Part shown: one piece after another, positions 56,301 to 64,000 of the stretch
How positions within the stretch are numbered: position 1 is the stretch's first letter
How the letters are laid out: each line of letters begins with the position of its first letter
DNA from: Branchipolynoe longqiensis
Taxonomy: Eukaryota; Annelida; Polychaeta; Phyllodocida; Polynoidae
DNA: 64,000 nucleotides
Direction of reading: 5' to 3'
Assembly: GCA_030323885.1 (NCBI GenBank)
Contig: CM059199.1
Location: 74,868,781 to 74,932,780 of the forward strand
Notes under the pieces: generated by a model
The model's database searches: none
What the model saw: the letters and a program-made list of their open reading frames with translations, nothing else
What the model was told of the DNA's origin: nothing
Translations under genes and position numbers: made by a program

Positions 56301-59300
56301 ACTTTGTATTTGTGACAGTGCGCACTCATAGCGACTTTATATTGCTGCCCCACTGGGATATCTGGCCGGTGGTACCATGACCCACTATCCCACTCAGTAA
56401 CATTATCCTGACACTAAGCTAACCAGTCCTTGTCCTCTCCTATTAATGCTGAGCGTCAGGCTAGGAAGCGACGAGTATCAATTTTATAAGTCATTGGCTT
56501 GACTCGACCAGAAACCGAACTCCCGATCTCCCGTACGCGAGGCCCGCGCTCTACCAATTCGGCCACTGCACCCAGTGGAAAAGCACTAATATAATTTCAG
56601 GTGGATGAGTGCAGTGTCACATACACAGGTAGATTTGGGTAGGTTGACTGTATCAGAGCCTAGATAGAATAATGGTTAGTACACTAGCCACAGATTAGCA
56701 GAAGTGTAGGTTCAAGTCCCACTCTTGGCGTTTCCACTCGTTTGCAAACCCCACCAACGACAATCAAACATCAAATTTTCAAAACCAAAACAATTATCTA
56801 GATTTGATTCTACATATCTAACTTAGATAATGGTGCACTTATTAAACAGTTGTCGCCATGTAGAAGGGAATACTGAAGCCGGTTACTGCCGAAGCCTATG
56901 GTGTCATAGTTTTGGCATGCTTGCCAAAAGTAATTTGGCATGCTTGCATTTCAAATATCTCCGAAGTTAGCCATTTAAAAATAAAAGTAAAGTAGATTAT
57001 AACCACCAACCTGATAAATTTATCTGAGAAAATAGCAGAAACTGAAAACCATCGGACTATGCGACTTTAAGTCAACCAGACAGGATGGCCGGATAAGTTG
57101 AGCGCCCACTTCCCATATTTAGTAGGTCATGGGATGCAAATCGTCAGGTTTAGGTTGGAACCCTGGTTGAGTCAAACGAATGACTTTAAAAAAATTGATA
57201 CTCTTTGCTACCTAACCTGGCATTCGGCATTGCTAGGATAGGCCAAGGAGCAATGGAATGGGGAAGACCAATTGTTGTGATTGAAATTTCTCCTGCTAGA
57301 TCAACAAAAATTTATTTAATTAAAAGAATTGTTTCTTGAAGATTTATACTGCCTATCATGGATAAGTCTGAATGGTCTTGTTTTCACCATTAGACAGTTG
57401 TTCGTTAGAAAGCTTACACTTTTACCCACCCAAGGGATTTTAAATGCCCACACCACATGGACATGATATGAGAGCAACTGGCCTTTGATGACACTGTAAG
57501 TTATACACAGTTGTGGAAATCCAAATTGGCAGAGGTGATGGTATGGGTATACGCATTGTTGAAAAGCTAAAGCTGCACTCACATGATGGGGACGAGTATG
57601 GTGGGTACGGCGTACTTGAGGCGGTCTGCCCAGGTTTGCGGCAGGTAGTAGAAGTATAAGGTGAAGAACACAAGGCCATACAGCACCAGCGAGTACACGA
57701 CGAAGGTGCCCACGAAGCGGCGCTCTCGGTTCAGGTTACAACGCTGCTGCTTCTCTATCGCCTCTATGTTCTGTTGGCGGGGAAATGACAGATTAGAGCT
57801 ACCTTAGTGGTGCGAAATGACTCCCTGCTGCTAATATTAATAAGCTTGTTGGTTGGTTAGTTGTTGGAGTTTTACGTACTGGCAACATCTAAGGTCATAC
57901 CAGGACAGGTACCGACTTGTAACAGTGTGCACTGATGGCAATTTCAGAGTGCTTCCCCACGAGGAAATCAGGCCGCCGGCACCATGACCCGATATCGCAC
58001 TCAGTCACATTATCCGGACACTGAGCTAACCATTCCTTGCCCTATCCTATTAATGCAGGGCGCCAGGCTACGAAGTGACAAATATCAATTTTAAAGTCAT
58101 TGGTTTCACTCGACCAGGAACCGAACTGCCGACCTTCCGCACAGCTGCTAATAAGCACCGCAGACAGCAGGGATGTGTGGTTTACTATTATTTTATAACA
58201 TAGCCTACATCTAAGCAACAATATTTTCAAGGAGACACGCAACATTTTGATACACAAATTTTGCAGACTGAGCCAACTCGGCCGGCAGACAGGAGGGGAT
58301 CAAGGCTAATCAGATCAGAGTGAAATTCAAGAACTTCCAAGACTTTGGCTTATGACACGTACACACCCTGGTCTAAGGTCATATCAGACCAGGGAACCGA
58401 CTAGTCATTACACCACTCATGGCTGTTCGCTTGGAGACAGGGCCAGGGTAGGCTAATAAGGACTGCCCGGTTGCCCGGGGCACCTAGTCGTTTACTCAGT
58501 CATGCAGGTGAAGTTCTTGGTGACCTGCCCAAACAGACAATCCATTAATTTTCTGATCTGCAGTAGCAGATTTTAGTTTCAATTGGCTGACTTGGCCTTG
58601 GGCAAATAGAAAATTCAGTCACTTGCACTAATGGGCAAAAAAGGTTACTCTCCTATCCTATGGGCCATTGCACCATGACCTGATAGCCCACTCAGTCACA
58701 TTATCCGGATAGTGGGCAAATCAGTACTATTAATGCCAAGTGCTTGGATACAATATTATGTATAACACGGCTACGTGGGTGAGACCTGAATGTGAATTTA
58801 CACTGGTTTTGGGCGAATAAGGTGTTCTCTGTGGCGGAGTTGTTAGAGTGTTTGAAATTTGTCTAGGTCAGACTCCTAATCCGAAGGTCAGTGGTTGATT
58901 CCCCATGCCCCCCACCTCTACCAATTTGGATTTCCACTGCTGTGTATAACTTACAGCGTCACCAAAGGCCATTTGCTCTCATACCATGTATATGTGGTGT
59001 GGGAGCTTAAAAATTGTTGGGTCGGTAAAAGTGTAGGCTCAGACTTTCTATCGACAAACTGTCTAATGGTGAAAACAAGTCTATTCAGACTTATCCGTGA
59101 TAAGCAGTATAAATCTTTAAGGGAAAAAAAAGGGAATAAGGAATAAAACATGCTTATTTTTTATAATAAGCGCAGTAGTCGAAAGGTATACATACGTCTG
59201 TGCAGAAAACCTACTAACAATTGTTAACTTAATTACCTTTTCCAGTTGTTCCAAAGCTTCCACGGTCGAGGTGCCTTTCTGTTAAATACACCAAGCAGAG

Positions 59301-60209
59301 ATAAAAGTGACCACATAAGGAAAAAGAGTTGAAATTTGCAAATCCGTTCACGTTTTCTGTGTGTGTGCACATTCAGAAGATTTGGCTTGATTTCAACACT
59401 CAAACTCCACCTTCTATATATCCTGGGCAGCTTTAAAAGTTAGGCAGACATTTAAATTTGTTATTAATTGACCATTTTGTGGAGTTTCATGATGGTGTAA
59501 GGTCGAAAAGGTAATTTGCTAGGTACCCAAAGTTTCAGCGTTATAAGATCAATCATATGAATGACGACTGAAAATCCACAAATATGTCACTAGTGTGTGC
59601 ATTTACTTTTATTTTAATGGGTGGAAATGTATACCTTAATTTAATGGAAGAAAAAAAGGACCAATTTCAGAGTTGGAAAACGCCACAACTTCCTTAAGAC
59701 TCCACATATTCTCATAATCTTGGTGTCATGTTAAAGGGCTTTTCAAGCTCTTTCCAGTGGTGTCTTTTGTTTTATTATTGAAGGAGTTTGAATGTTATTG
59801 GCACATACCTAACTAAGGTCTAGGCTAAGGCACTGACAGCTGACAGACTCAGTCACTCACTCACTGCCAGTGGCAGTCTCATACTGAGACGTGTTAGATA
59901 AATATTATTATACTATTTATTCACACCAACCAACATTAAGGGTGAATGTAACGTCTTTTTGCTCATATTCTAAGATGGATAAGGAAATTGAATCATACAA
60001 CTTACAAGCAGCTGTCAAAACTATAAACAATACCGTGAATACGAAACAACGCGAACACAACGGAACTTGATAAAGTCAGAACTGACACGAACACTAACGA
60101 AACCAGTTGATAAAATGTCTGCTCACAGGCAGAATACACATTGTTTCCTTGTATTCTACAGAAGAAAAACACGTATACATACCCTAAATTTGGATATTAT
60201 CTCCCCCAT
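44253..60209 (-). CDS. LNPK: Lunapark gene (span of nine coding exons; C-terminal part not located)
   Basis: Lunapark is an ER membrane protein that stabilises three-way tubule junctions. Nine exons join in phase to about 230 residues (human about 430). Visible features: start MGEIISKFR + KGTSTVEALEQLEK (human MGGLFSRWRTKPSTVEVLESIDKE), two membrane segments at about 42-66 and 77-92 with a YYLP loop, a coiled coil to about 140 ending LDEVMETHTYKKAKDILERF (human LEEVMEKETYKTAKLILERF), and a polar linker starting LRHRKQATP. Several exons are tiny (27, 42, 41, 40 nt). The zinc ribbon (CX2C...CX2C) that should follow was not found; it may lie in the gap or further left. DIRS copy 2 and several SINEs lie in its introns. 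Confidence 0.9.
45409..45735 (-). repeat. SINE family B, full length
   Basis: From GGAGTTTTACGTCCTGGCAA to GCTCTACCGATTCGGCCACC. The cleanest family B copy in the window, useful as a consensus seed. Confidence 0.88.
46049..46192 (-). CDS. LNPK: Lunapark exon 8
   Basis: 144 nt; acceptor GTGTACTGCAG, donor TTGG|GTGAGTAT; completes a Glu codon and leaves in phase 1. LRHRKQATPVNDNASTANTQ then VGPATPNNKTIQNTP, aligning with human IRQRTAAQRNLSPTPASPNQ. Rich in Asn/Thr/Pro and probably disordered. Confidence 0.82.
46904..47660 (-). pseudogene. DIRS copy 2 tyrosine recombinase
   Basis: One in-frame TAG near 47342 splits an otherwise open recombinase. The upstream part has RFLRMLEDEGLGFGAINAAR and PRIDGQTVGKHQVVYWFLRS. 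The downstream part has HSMRGAMVSKARQLG (H-x-x-R box) and ADWKTARSFAKHYNK with the tyrosine nucleophile. It is better preserved than copy 1. Confidence 0.85.
47665..48001 (-). repeat. SINE family A with perfect 11-bp target duplication
   Basis: CCTCAAATTTG at 47654-47664 and at 48002-48012 flank the copy exactly, fixing the family A length at about 337 bp. 5' head: GACCAGACGGGATGGCCGAA; 3' tail: complement of TTTGTTTGTTGTTTGTTGTT. It sits within about 50 bp of the gag/recombinase deletion junction of DIRS copy 2. Confidence 0.93.
48010..49303 (-). pseudogene. DIRS copy 2 gag-like region
   Basis: Probable start ATG at 49303, frameshifts near 48800, 48660 and 48440. Blocks: RMQAENKFSLCSQMDGGIAM, SNFLSYRRFENVFKAVCSDA, GKEYTLFLPPKPIAGKPLDK, then a Gly/Arg-rich RTRGGGRGRGT that may bind nucleic acid. 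The tail is missing in copy 1, so copy 2 shows the true C-terminal half of gag. Confidence 0.75.
50636..50675 (-). CDS. LNPK: Lunapark exon 7 (40-nt microexon)
   Basis: Acceptor CGTACTGTTTCAG, product MAEQSTPVMPATD, then donor G|GTCATGG. Phase 0 in and 1 out exactly bridges exon 6 (phase 0) and exon 8 (needs one base to complete Glu). The donor is weak, so this rests mainly on phase and position. Confidence 0.6.
50770..51235 (-). repeat. MITE M1 split by SINE family A
   Basis: M1 parts at 50770-50930 (CTAGACTTGATTCTACATAT, AAACATTTATCGCCACAAGG) and 51190-51235 (TTACTTTAAACTAAAGTAAT). SINE A at 50936-51190 with tail TTTATTGTTGTTTTACGTCC and a head stopped at TTCAACCCACGAAC. Confidence 0.78.
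51240..51660 (-). mobile_element. Possible solo LTR (TATATAAGCAATAAACC type)
   Basis: On the minus strand CCTATATAAGCAATAAACCA combines a TATA box with a poly(A)-type motif. Upstream are two near-identical blocks with CACTGCATTGTACT and GTCATGTGAC. No internal region is present. Confidence 0.4.
52111..52197 (-). CDS. LNPK: Lunapark exon 6
   Basis: 87 nt, 29 codons, phase 0; acceptor TTCTTCAG, donor CTATCT|GTAAGTGAGC. LDEVMETHTYKKAKDILERF then NKDGGTNLS. This is the most diagnostic lunapark segment in the window. Confidence 0.93.
52510..52670 (-). repeat. SINE fragment, family B-like
   Basis: Core (CCTTGCCGTGTCCTAGTAAT) and head complement with CACCACCGCGTTCT. The body and tail are lost. Confidence 0.65.
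52680..52795 (-). repeat. tRNA-like SINE fragment
   Basis: On the minus strand GGCTAATGGTTAGGATGGCA (box A-like) and GGGTTTGAGTCCTGC (box B-like). A related sequence lies at 56660-56740. Confidence 0.45.
52943..53424. mobile_element. Two small MITEs with repeated ACTTGTCC motif
   Basis: 52943-53040 and 53303-53424 both start AGTGAYAGAAATAAG and hold several TTTTCACTTGTCC blocks. The second is complete, ending CTCTTATTTCGAACGCTGG as a rough inverted partner. A (TA)n run lies between them. Confidence 0.55.
53555..53765 (-). repeat. Family G repeat with UUCG hairpin
   Basis: GAATAAGTTCTTTTGTCAGT, AGTGC-CGAA-GCACT (53611-53627) and GGTCTTCCAGCCATTTTTCA, then the distal block TTGTATATAGAGTAAGG. 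It lies 12 bp from lunapark exon 5. Confidence 0.8.
53777..53817 (-). CDS. LNPK: Lunapark exon 5 (41 nt)
   Basis: Acceptor ACATTTTTTCAG, donor CGAATT|GTAAGT. Completes a Glu codon, then VLLEQLRGQKQRI, phase 0 out. Aligns with human EALDDLKSQRKKI, the coiled-coil start. Confidence 0.88.
53962..54518. mobile_element. CpG-rich inverted-repeat element
   Basis: Ends TTATGGCCCTGTCACGCTAT and the inverse of GTAATGTGACAGCACCATAA. The interior is dense in CpG (CGCCGGCGCGCCGCC, CTGGCGCGCGCCGCC) and has about ten AACGTAT/ACGTT motifs. There is no transposase. Composition is sharply unlike the AT-rich intron around it. Confidence 0.82.
54605..54830 (-). repeat. MITE M1 copy
   Basis: AAAGCTGCAATCAGATGAAA, GTACATATCTAACTTAGATA and TTACTGCTGAAGCC. 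The far end is truncated. Confidence 0.7.
55010..55165. repeat. Direct duplication of about 80 bp
   Basis: CTTGTCACAAAGCCGYCACTAACCAT blocks at 54993 and 55090 are each followed by a GGGTGTGCTTAAYGRCACAAG-like stretch and an AAACATTTTGTG-like block. No gene is seen. Confidence 0.65.
55374..55745 (+). mobile_element. Possible LTR with adjacent primer-binding-like site
   Basis: CCATATAAATAATAAACCAG joins TATA and poly(A)-like motifs, followed by a CT-rich leader. After the end at ACTTTACATAC comes TGGTGACCACAACAGG, which resembles the region just after an LTR in Gypsy or BEL elements. No coding region follows. Confidence 0.42.
55896..55954 (-). CDS. LNPK: Lunapark exon 4 (59 nt)
   Basis: Acceptor TTTATTTAAG, donor AACG|GTAAGT. 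Completes Ile, then IWGLKRFLQKYFIMRASKN, leaving one base. Covers the end of membrane segment two and the basic cytosolic start (human IIWSIRTVIIFFFSKRTERN). Confidence 0.9.
56070..56250. repeat. Dispersed repeat R2, second copy
   Basis: AGAAAGAATGCATGCAGTAG, CAAAACAAGGGGAACCATGA and AGACTTAACCGTTATGG. Opposite strand to 14345-14530. Confidence 0.65.
56315..56578 (-). repeat. SINE family B, tail lost
   Basis: Starts at the body (TGTGACAGTGCGCACTCATA); core and head complement (CTACCAATTCGGCCACTGCA) are intact. Confidence 0.8.
56652..56745 (+). repeat. tRNA-like SINE fragment
   Basis: TAGAATAATGGTTAGTACAC (box A-like) and AGGTTCAAGTCCCACTCT (box B-like). Same family as 52680-52795 on the other strand. 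Confidence 0.45.
56755..57072 (-). repeat. MITE M1 copy
   Basis: TCTAGATTTGATTCTACATA, ACAGTTGTCGCCATGTAGAA and CCATCGGACTATGCGACTTT. A local duplication (AGTTTTGGCATGCTTGC / TAATTTGGCATGCTTGC) at 56918-56947. Confidence 0.75.
57073..57305 (+). repeat. SINE family C
   Basis: Head AGACAGGATGGCCGGATAAG, core TTTGCTACCTAACCTGGCAT, family C tail ending TTTCTCCTGCTAGATCAAC. It abuts M1 without a gap. Confidence 0.78.
57330..57545 (-). repeat. SINE family D, head missing
   Basis: GAAGATTTATACTGCCTATC, CATTAGACAGTTGTTCG, then GGCCTTTGATGACACTGTAA. It ends at AAATTGGCAGAGGTG, 40 bp from lunapark exon 3. Confidence 0.75.
57583..57770 (-). CDS. LNPK: Lunapark exon 3 (membrane segment 1 and start of 2)
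   Basis: 188 nt; acceptor CCCGCCAACAG, donor ATCAT|GTGAGTGC; phase 0 in, 2 out. NIEAIEKQQRCNLNRERRFV, hydrophobic GTFVVYSLVLYGLVFFTLYF, then YYLPQTWADRLKYAVPTILV. Human counterpart: WVGRLILYSSVLYLFTCLIV then YLWYLPDEFTARLAMTLPFF. GC-rich compared with its introns. Confidence 0.93.
57850..58145 (-). repeat. SINE family B, head truncated
   Basis: GGAGTTTTACGTACTGGCAA through the core (CCTTGCCCTATCCTATTAAT) to GACCTTCCGCACAG, where the head stops. Confidence 0.78.
58444..58662. mobile_element. MITE AGGGTAGGACA family, second copy
   Basis: GGTTGCCCGGGGCACCTAG, CTGATCTGCAGTAGCAGATT and GGTTACTCTCCTATCCTA match the reverse complement of 16909-17136. Its termini are more degraded. SINE fragments flank it at 58370-58420 and 58665-58745. 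Confidence 0.65.
58824..59120 (+). repeat. SINE family D, full length
   Basis: Head GTTCTCTGTGGCGGAGTTGT and GGTTGATTCCCC, body CAATTTGGATTTCCACTGCT, end TCCGTGATAAGCAGTATAAA followed by an A/G-rich run. Only complete plus-strand copy in the window. Confidence 0.85.
59237..59278 (-). CDS. LNPK: Lunapark exon 2 (42 nt)
   Basis: Acceptor GTATTTAACAG, donor AAAG|GTAATT. KGTSTVEALEQLEK, phase 0 at both ends; human KPSTVEVLESIDKE. Confidence 0.9.
60183..60209 (-). CDS. LNPK: Lunapark exon 1, coding part
   Basis: ATG at 60209, MGEIISKFR, donor AGG|GTATGT, phase 0. An N-terminal Met-Gly as in human lunapark, which is N-myristoylated there; the second-position Gly is kept. Confidence 0.85.
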
Positions 60210-60269
60210 TTTGAAAGGTTGTTTAACTTCGGAGATATCTGAAGAAAAGTTGCAACACAGTCGTGGCGA

Positions 60270-60350
60270 ACCGCTTGATTCCGATTTAAGCCGCCATTGC
60301 TTTCCGACAAAGCGATTTGATTGGTTCAAATTCCGGAAGTGAGAGGGGCC
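60270..60350 (-). promoter_or_regulatory. Likely lunapark core promoter
   Basis: On the minus strand, about 75-135 bp before the ATG: CTCACTTCCGG (ETS-type site), CCAATC (CCAAT box, reverse of GATTGG) and AATGGCGGC (YY1-type). There is no TATA box. This mix is typical of housekeeping promoters; the assignment is inference. Confidence 0.5.
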
Positions 60351-60589
60351 ATGACACACTACGCCCATCTCTAGATCAGAAAGTCCTACCAAAATACCAT
60401 GTTTATGGTGGTGAAAATAAGAGGTCATGTAGTGTGAGAGTCACCTGCGTGGTTCCCGCCTTCTTTCCCAGATTCAATTCAATTCTTTATTTCAGACTCA
60501 GGATTATGGTAGTTACATAACTTGGTCCATAGTAGGTAGATAGAAAAATTAATCCCCCACTTTCTTTTTATGTTCAGAATGGGTTGCGC

Positions 60590-61075
60590 TGCACGCAATG
60601 CAACACATTCCACTTCCAACATGTTAATATATGGACTGCTGACAAAACAACAAGAAAACAAATTACAGAGGATTCAAAACAGGGCACTTAGAACTGTCTA
60701 CAGAGGGAAAACGCTGTCTGTAAAGGAAATGCATGCTAAAGCACAAGTCAGCTACCTTAGCCAAAGGAGGGACACACATCTCCTCAGTCTCATGTATAAA
60801 AGATCCAATGATGAACAATATGTTGACCATACAAACAGAGTAACCAGACAGAGCGGTGCTACACTACTAAAAACACCCATGCCACTAACAAACAAACTAA
60901 CTAAAGCACCGATTTACAGAGGTGGCACATTGTGGAATAAACTTCCAGTGAGGACAAGACAGTCCACAAGTCTCCTTGAATTTAAAAACTTTATGAAAAT
61001 ACAACCGGCCTGTCAGACCCTGACACGGTTATAGGTATTCTAAAGGCCTTCCTTGCCCTGACCCTTGTACATACA
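60590..61075 (+). pseudogene. LINE reverse-transcriptase C-terminal fragment
   Basis: Open to 61034: LIYGLLTKQQENKLQRIQNR, ALRTVYRGKTLSVKEMHAKA, then APIYRGGTLWNKLPVRTRQS and LEFKNFMKIQPA. This is the usual end of Jockey/CR1-like polymerases (LQRIQNRALR; LWNKLP). Part of a 3' UTR follows, up to a (TA)n run. 5' truncated, otherwise undamaged. Confidence 0.82.
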
Positions 61076-61639
61076 TATATATATAAATGTTCTCAAATGC
61101 ACTACACAGCCCTGCACGCTGATCCCCTTCCCGCCCTTACCCCACCCCTATTACACCTTCTTTCAAAACCTATTACCTAAAATTTTCCTTTAAATTGACA
61201 TAAAACCTGTATGATGTAAGTCCCCACTGCAATCTCAGACCGCGATCCCATCATTAGGCCACACAGAACGGAACACTCGTGATGGGATAAAAAAAAAAAA
61301 AATTTTAAATGGCCAGGTTTCCGCATTTGGTATTGGTGATTGGATCCACTGATTTGCATATTTGCAATATAGTATATATATATGTGTATTGTAGATATGT
61401 TATATCTTTTTGAAAAGAGAAGAGAGAAAACAAAGGAAGAAAGAAGTGTTTAAACACAATTCTAGAGTCATCTTGTACATTTATTGATGCATGCTCACCA
61501 AGTGCATAATACATATGTTGAACTGGAATTGCATGCAGTTACTATTACGACAAATAGTCAATTTATATTATGCTTCTATTATCGAACAGGTTTTTCATGT
61601 GGTTATTATTGCAACTAATATTGTCATTTATGTACCAAC

Positions 61640-61850
61640 AAATTGTAATTAACGGCCGGAAGACCAGTGCTCTGGCGCTGACAAAAGACATTATTTGCTG
61701 AATAAAATACATTTAGTAAAAAAAAAAAAAAAAAAAAAAAAAAATGTACAGACCAAATGCGACCACTCCAACACCAACGGCTGGAAGACTAGTGCCCCAG
61801 CGCTGACAAAATAGGTATTCAGATGAATAAAATATTTCCCCCCCAAAATA
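61640..61850 (+). repeat. Two family G ends with variant hairpins
   Basis: 61648-61744: GGAAGACCAGTGCTCTGGCG (loop TCTG) ending in at least 24 A. 61780-61850: GGAAGACTAGTGCCCCAGCG (loop CCCA). Both keep the stem while the loop differs from UUCG. Confidence 0.75.
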
Positions 61851-61891
61851 AATGTGAATAGGATTTAAGTACTAGTATGAATACTACCATA

Positions 61892-62236
61892 CTAACCAAT
61901 ATCAAAATGTTGGTCTACATACAGTAGTTTGTACCAATGCCTCCATATGGCAGACGTAAATCTGAGATCACTCTCTTCTATTTTTACAAGTCCCTGTATT
62001 ATAACATTTTCTGACTTGTCAAGTCTAGTAATAAATTTGAATATTAGATTCCTGATAACAGCCTGGAAGGCTGGCACATCAATATTGGCAAACAGCTGAC
62101 TCGCACTGCGATACCTAGGTAGCCGGAGTAATAACCTCATGATGTCATTATATGCTACATTCAATATTCCGCCAGATGCCGCCACAAAGGCGGTTTTCAC
62201 CTCATTTTGTTGTAAATTGTCACCATGAAGTAACAA
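61892..62236 (-). pseudogene. LINE post-RT fragment
   Basis: GGILNVAYNDIMRLLLRLPR, YRSASQLFANIDVPAFQAVI and RNLIFKFITRLDKSENVIIQ. The AYND.xR...LPRY.SAS..F pattern is the C-terminal region of many CR1/RTE-like polymerases. One uninterrupted frame of 114 codons, truncated on both sides. Confidence 0.78.
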
Positions 62237-62420
62237 AACTCACCATCAAATATTTTGTTTGTTTTACGTCCACGCAACATCTAATTCTGAGGTCATACTG
62301 ACAAGTACCAAATTGTAACCGGACACAATCATGAAGGGCAACGAAGCTTGTACATAGATTTGATGAAATACCCTATGAACAATGTATGCGTCATTTGAAG
62401 ATCTCAAGCATGTACTGCAG

Positions 62421-63173
62421 CCCAGATAGCACACCGCTGTCGGGCCGACGTTGGCTATTGGTCGCACCATCGCCACATACTTGCCACCGTCAGGCCACCG
62501 CCGGGCAGACGTTGGTGGTCCGCTGCTTTTTGCAGTTTTTCCCCCACACATTTGCCACCGTCGGGCCACTGCTGGTTGCCATTCATTTTCCACATTTTTG
62601 CCACTGTCGGGCCACCGTCGGGCCAACGGTGGTGGTCCGCCGCTCTTTGCCTCCATTTCCAGTTTTGACACTTCGGGTTTGAGTCAACTGGAGTACCACG
62701 CGTTGAGTGTTTAAATAAGTATATTTTACACATTCAGGTTGCTAGGTCTGTTCTAAAACCGCATACATTGCTTTATGAGGTTCCTTTTTACATATATATC
62801 TGTGCCGTACAAATATTGGTCATCAGATGGCCTTATATTTTAAATATTTAGTAACATTGTAAACACATGCCTATATTATCACCCATGCAAGCGCCGATTG
62901 AGCGGTGGTGTTTGGCGCTGTTGGCCCGACGGCGGGCCAGTGGACAAAACAACGTCGGCCCGACGGCGGTTTGCCACTGTTGACCCGACGTCAGTTTGCC
63001 ACCGTTGGCCCGACAGCATTTGCCGCCGTTGGCCCGACGGCGTTTGCCGCTGTTGGCCCGACGGCGGGCCAGTGGACAAAACAACGTCGGCCCGACAGCG
63101 GTTTGCCACCATTGGCCCGACGGCGCGGCCACCGTCGGGCCAGCGTCGGCCCGACGGCTGTGTGCTATCTGGG
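62421..63173. mobile_element. Fold-back element with tandem-repeat arms
   Basis: Termini CCCAGATAGCACACCGCTGT and the inverse of GTGTGCTATCTGGG. The left arm (to about 62660) holds units of TTGCCACCGTCGGGCCA type. The right arm (62890 on) holds the same units inverted (TTGGCCCGACGGCGGTTTGC). An AT-rich unique centre (about 62665-62880) separates them. ORFs over the arms are made by the repeats. Confidence 0.88.
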
Positions 63174-63580
63174 AGACTGGCTTGGGCGGATATGATTGAA
63201 GTATTCAAATATCTCCATGGTATCTACAAGACAGACAGCCCCCTTATCAGAGACTCCAATACCAGGACCAGAGGACACTCCCTGAAGCTGAGGAAGCGGT
63301 ACTCCAGACTGAACCTGCGACACAGCTTTTTCGGCTTTAGGGTGGTTGACCTGTGGAATGACTTGCCGGAGAGTGTCATAGCAGCAGAGCCGGTGAACTG
63401 TTTCAAGTCCCGACTGGATGCATACTGGTCAAGCATTACGTATATCTTGGAGCCAGTGACAGTTGCTACAATCCACCACATCTGAAGAAGTGACTCCATT
63501 TCTATTAATTAAGAGCAGCTAACAGGTCCAAGGCCTATTAGAGCTGTATCCTATTGATTGATTGATTGATTGATGACAAT
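63174..63580 (+). pseudogene. LINE (CR1/L2-like) 3' end with ATTG tail
   Basis: ADMIEVFKYLHGIYKTDSPL, TRTRGHSLKLRKRYSRLNLR and FFGFRVVDLWNDLPESVIAA end at TGA 63483. A (ATTG)n run follows at 63552-63575, as in L2/CR1 tails. The 5' end is cut at the fold-back element, so a computed ORF fuses the two. Confidence 0.85.
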
Positions 63581-63830
63581 TTTATAGTGCTGCCCCACTG
63601 GAAGACCCAAGTCGTTGGCACCATGTCCATGACCCGAGATCCCACTTCGTAACATTATCCGGATACTGAACTAATCAGTCCCATGCGATCCCCAAGCTAT
63701 GTATAATGTAGCGACAAGTAGGCCTATGATTTTCATAAGTCACTGGTTTGACTCGACCAGGATTAAAACCAACAACCTTCTGCATGGGAAACCAGTGAGT
63801 GCTCTTACACACAGGCCCCAGTTACAATAC
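63574..63830 (-). repeat. SINE family B, tail lost
   Basis: Starts at GACAATTTTATAGTGCTGCC directly after the LINE's ATTG tail. The core is weak (CCCATGCGATCCCCAAGCTA). Head complement GGTTTGACTCGACCAGGATT. Confidence 0.7.
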
Positions 63831-64000
63831 GCCTGCGTTCGCTTGCGACCACTTAACGACCACTTTGAGACCGGTCGCCGACCATTTTGAGCCGTTTTGG
63901 TTGCAAAAAGGTTTCAGCTGCTGCACCCAAAACCGACGGGTGTGGCGGCTCGGGGCAATATGTGTAATATATGCGTAATAGACGTCTAGACATGGCTGTG

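Noticed and set aside
62264..63208. Several overlapping Arg/Pro-rich open frames
   Set aside because: They arise from GC-rich repeat units in the arms of the fold-back element.

Overview
This is a window of animal nuclear DNA. It has split genes with GT-AG introns, tRNA-derived SINEs, DIRS-type and non-LTR retrotransposon remains, many short inverted-repeat (MITE-like) elements, and one 500-N assembly gap. The repeat types, including a SINE I associate with snails and other molluscs, and the gene content suggest a marine mollusc, probably a gastropod. The species call is inference.

Three host genes can be read. (1) 813-16848, minus strand: an arylsulfatase B-type lysosomal sulfatase. Seven coding exons are resolved, from the signal peptide and formylglycine motif to the STDNGG region. 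The C-terminal exons lie beyond the left edge. (2) 19724-22232, plus strand: the large last exon of a C2H2 zinc-finger protein with eight fingers in three clusters. It is transcribed divergently from the sulfatase. (3) 44253-60209, minus strand: lunapark, the ER three-way-junction protein. Nine small exons join in phase from the start codon through two membrane segments and the coiled coil into the middle region. The zinc-ribbon exons were not found and may lie in or beyond the gap.

Most of the rest is mobile or repetitive DNA. Two decayed DIRS-like retrotransposons (23276-27069 plus; 46401-50036 minus) share terminal inverted repeats and carry different internal deletions that removed the reverse transcriptase core. 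LINE 3' ends occur at 9085-9360, 15420-15970, 60590-61075, 61892-62236 and 63174-63580. About thirty SINE copies fall into families that share one central core but differ in tRNA-like head or in tail. Fold-back elements with repeat-filled or nested-palindrome arms lie at 30872-31389, 36881-37508, 53962-54518 and 62421-63173.

Tandem arrays lie at 976-1375 (about 84 bp), 3985-5260 (about 108 bp), 5391-7791 (six units of about 400 bp with LTR-like signals), 35572-36001 (five units of 86 bp), 36410-36880 and 37509-37680 (CA-rich), and 37826-38890 (about 50 bp). The most unusual material is the fold-back elements, the extra palindromic module at the DIRS 3' ends, the 400-bp array, and a repeat family whose end carries a conserved UUCG-loop hairpin.
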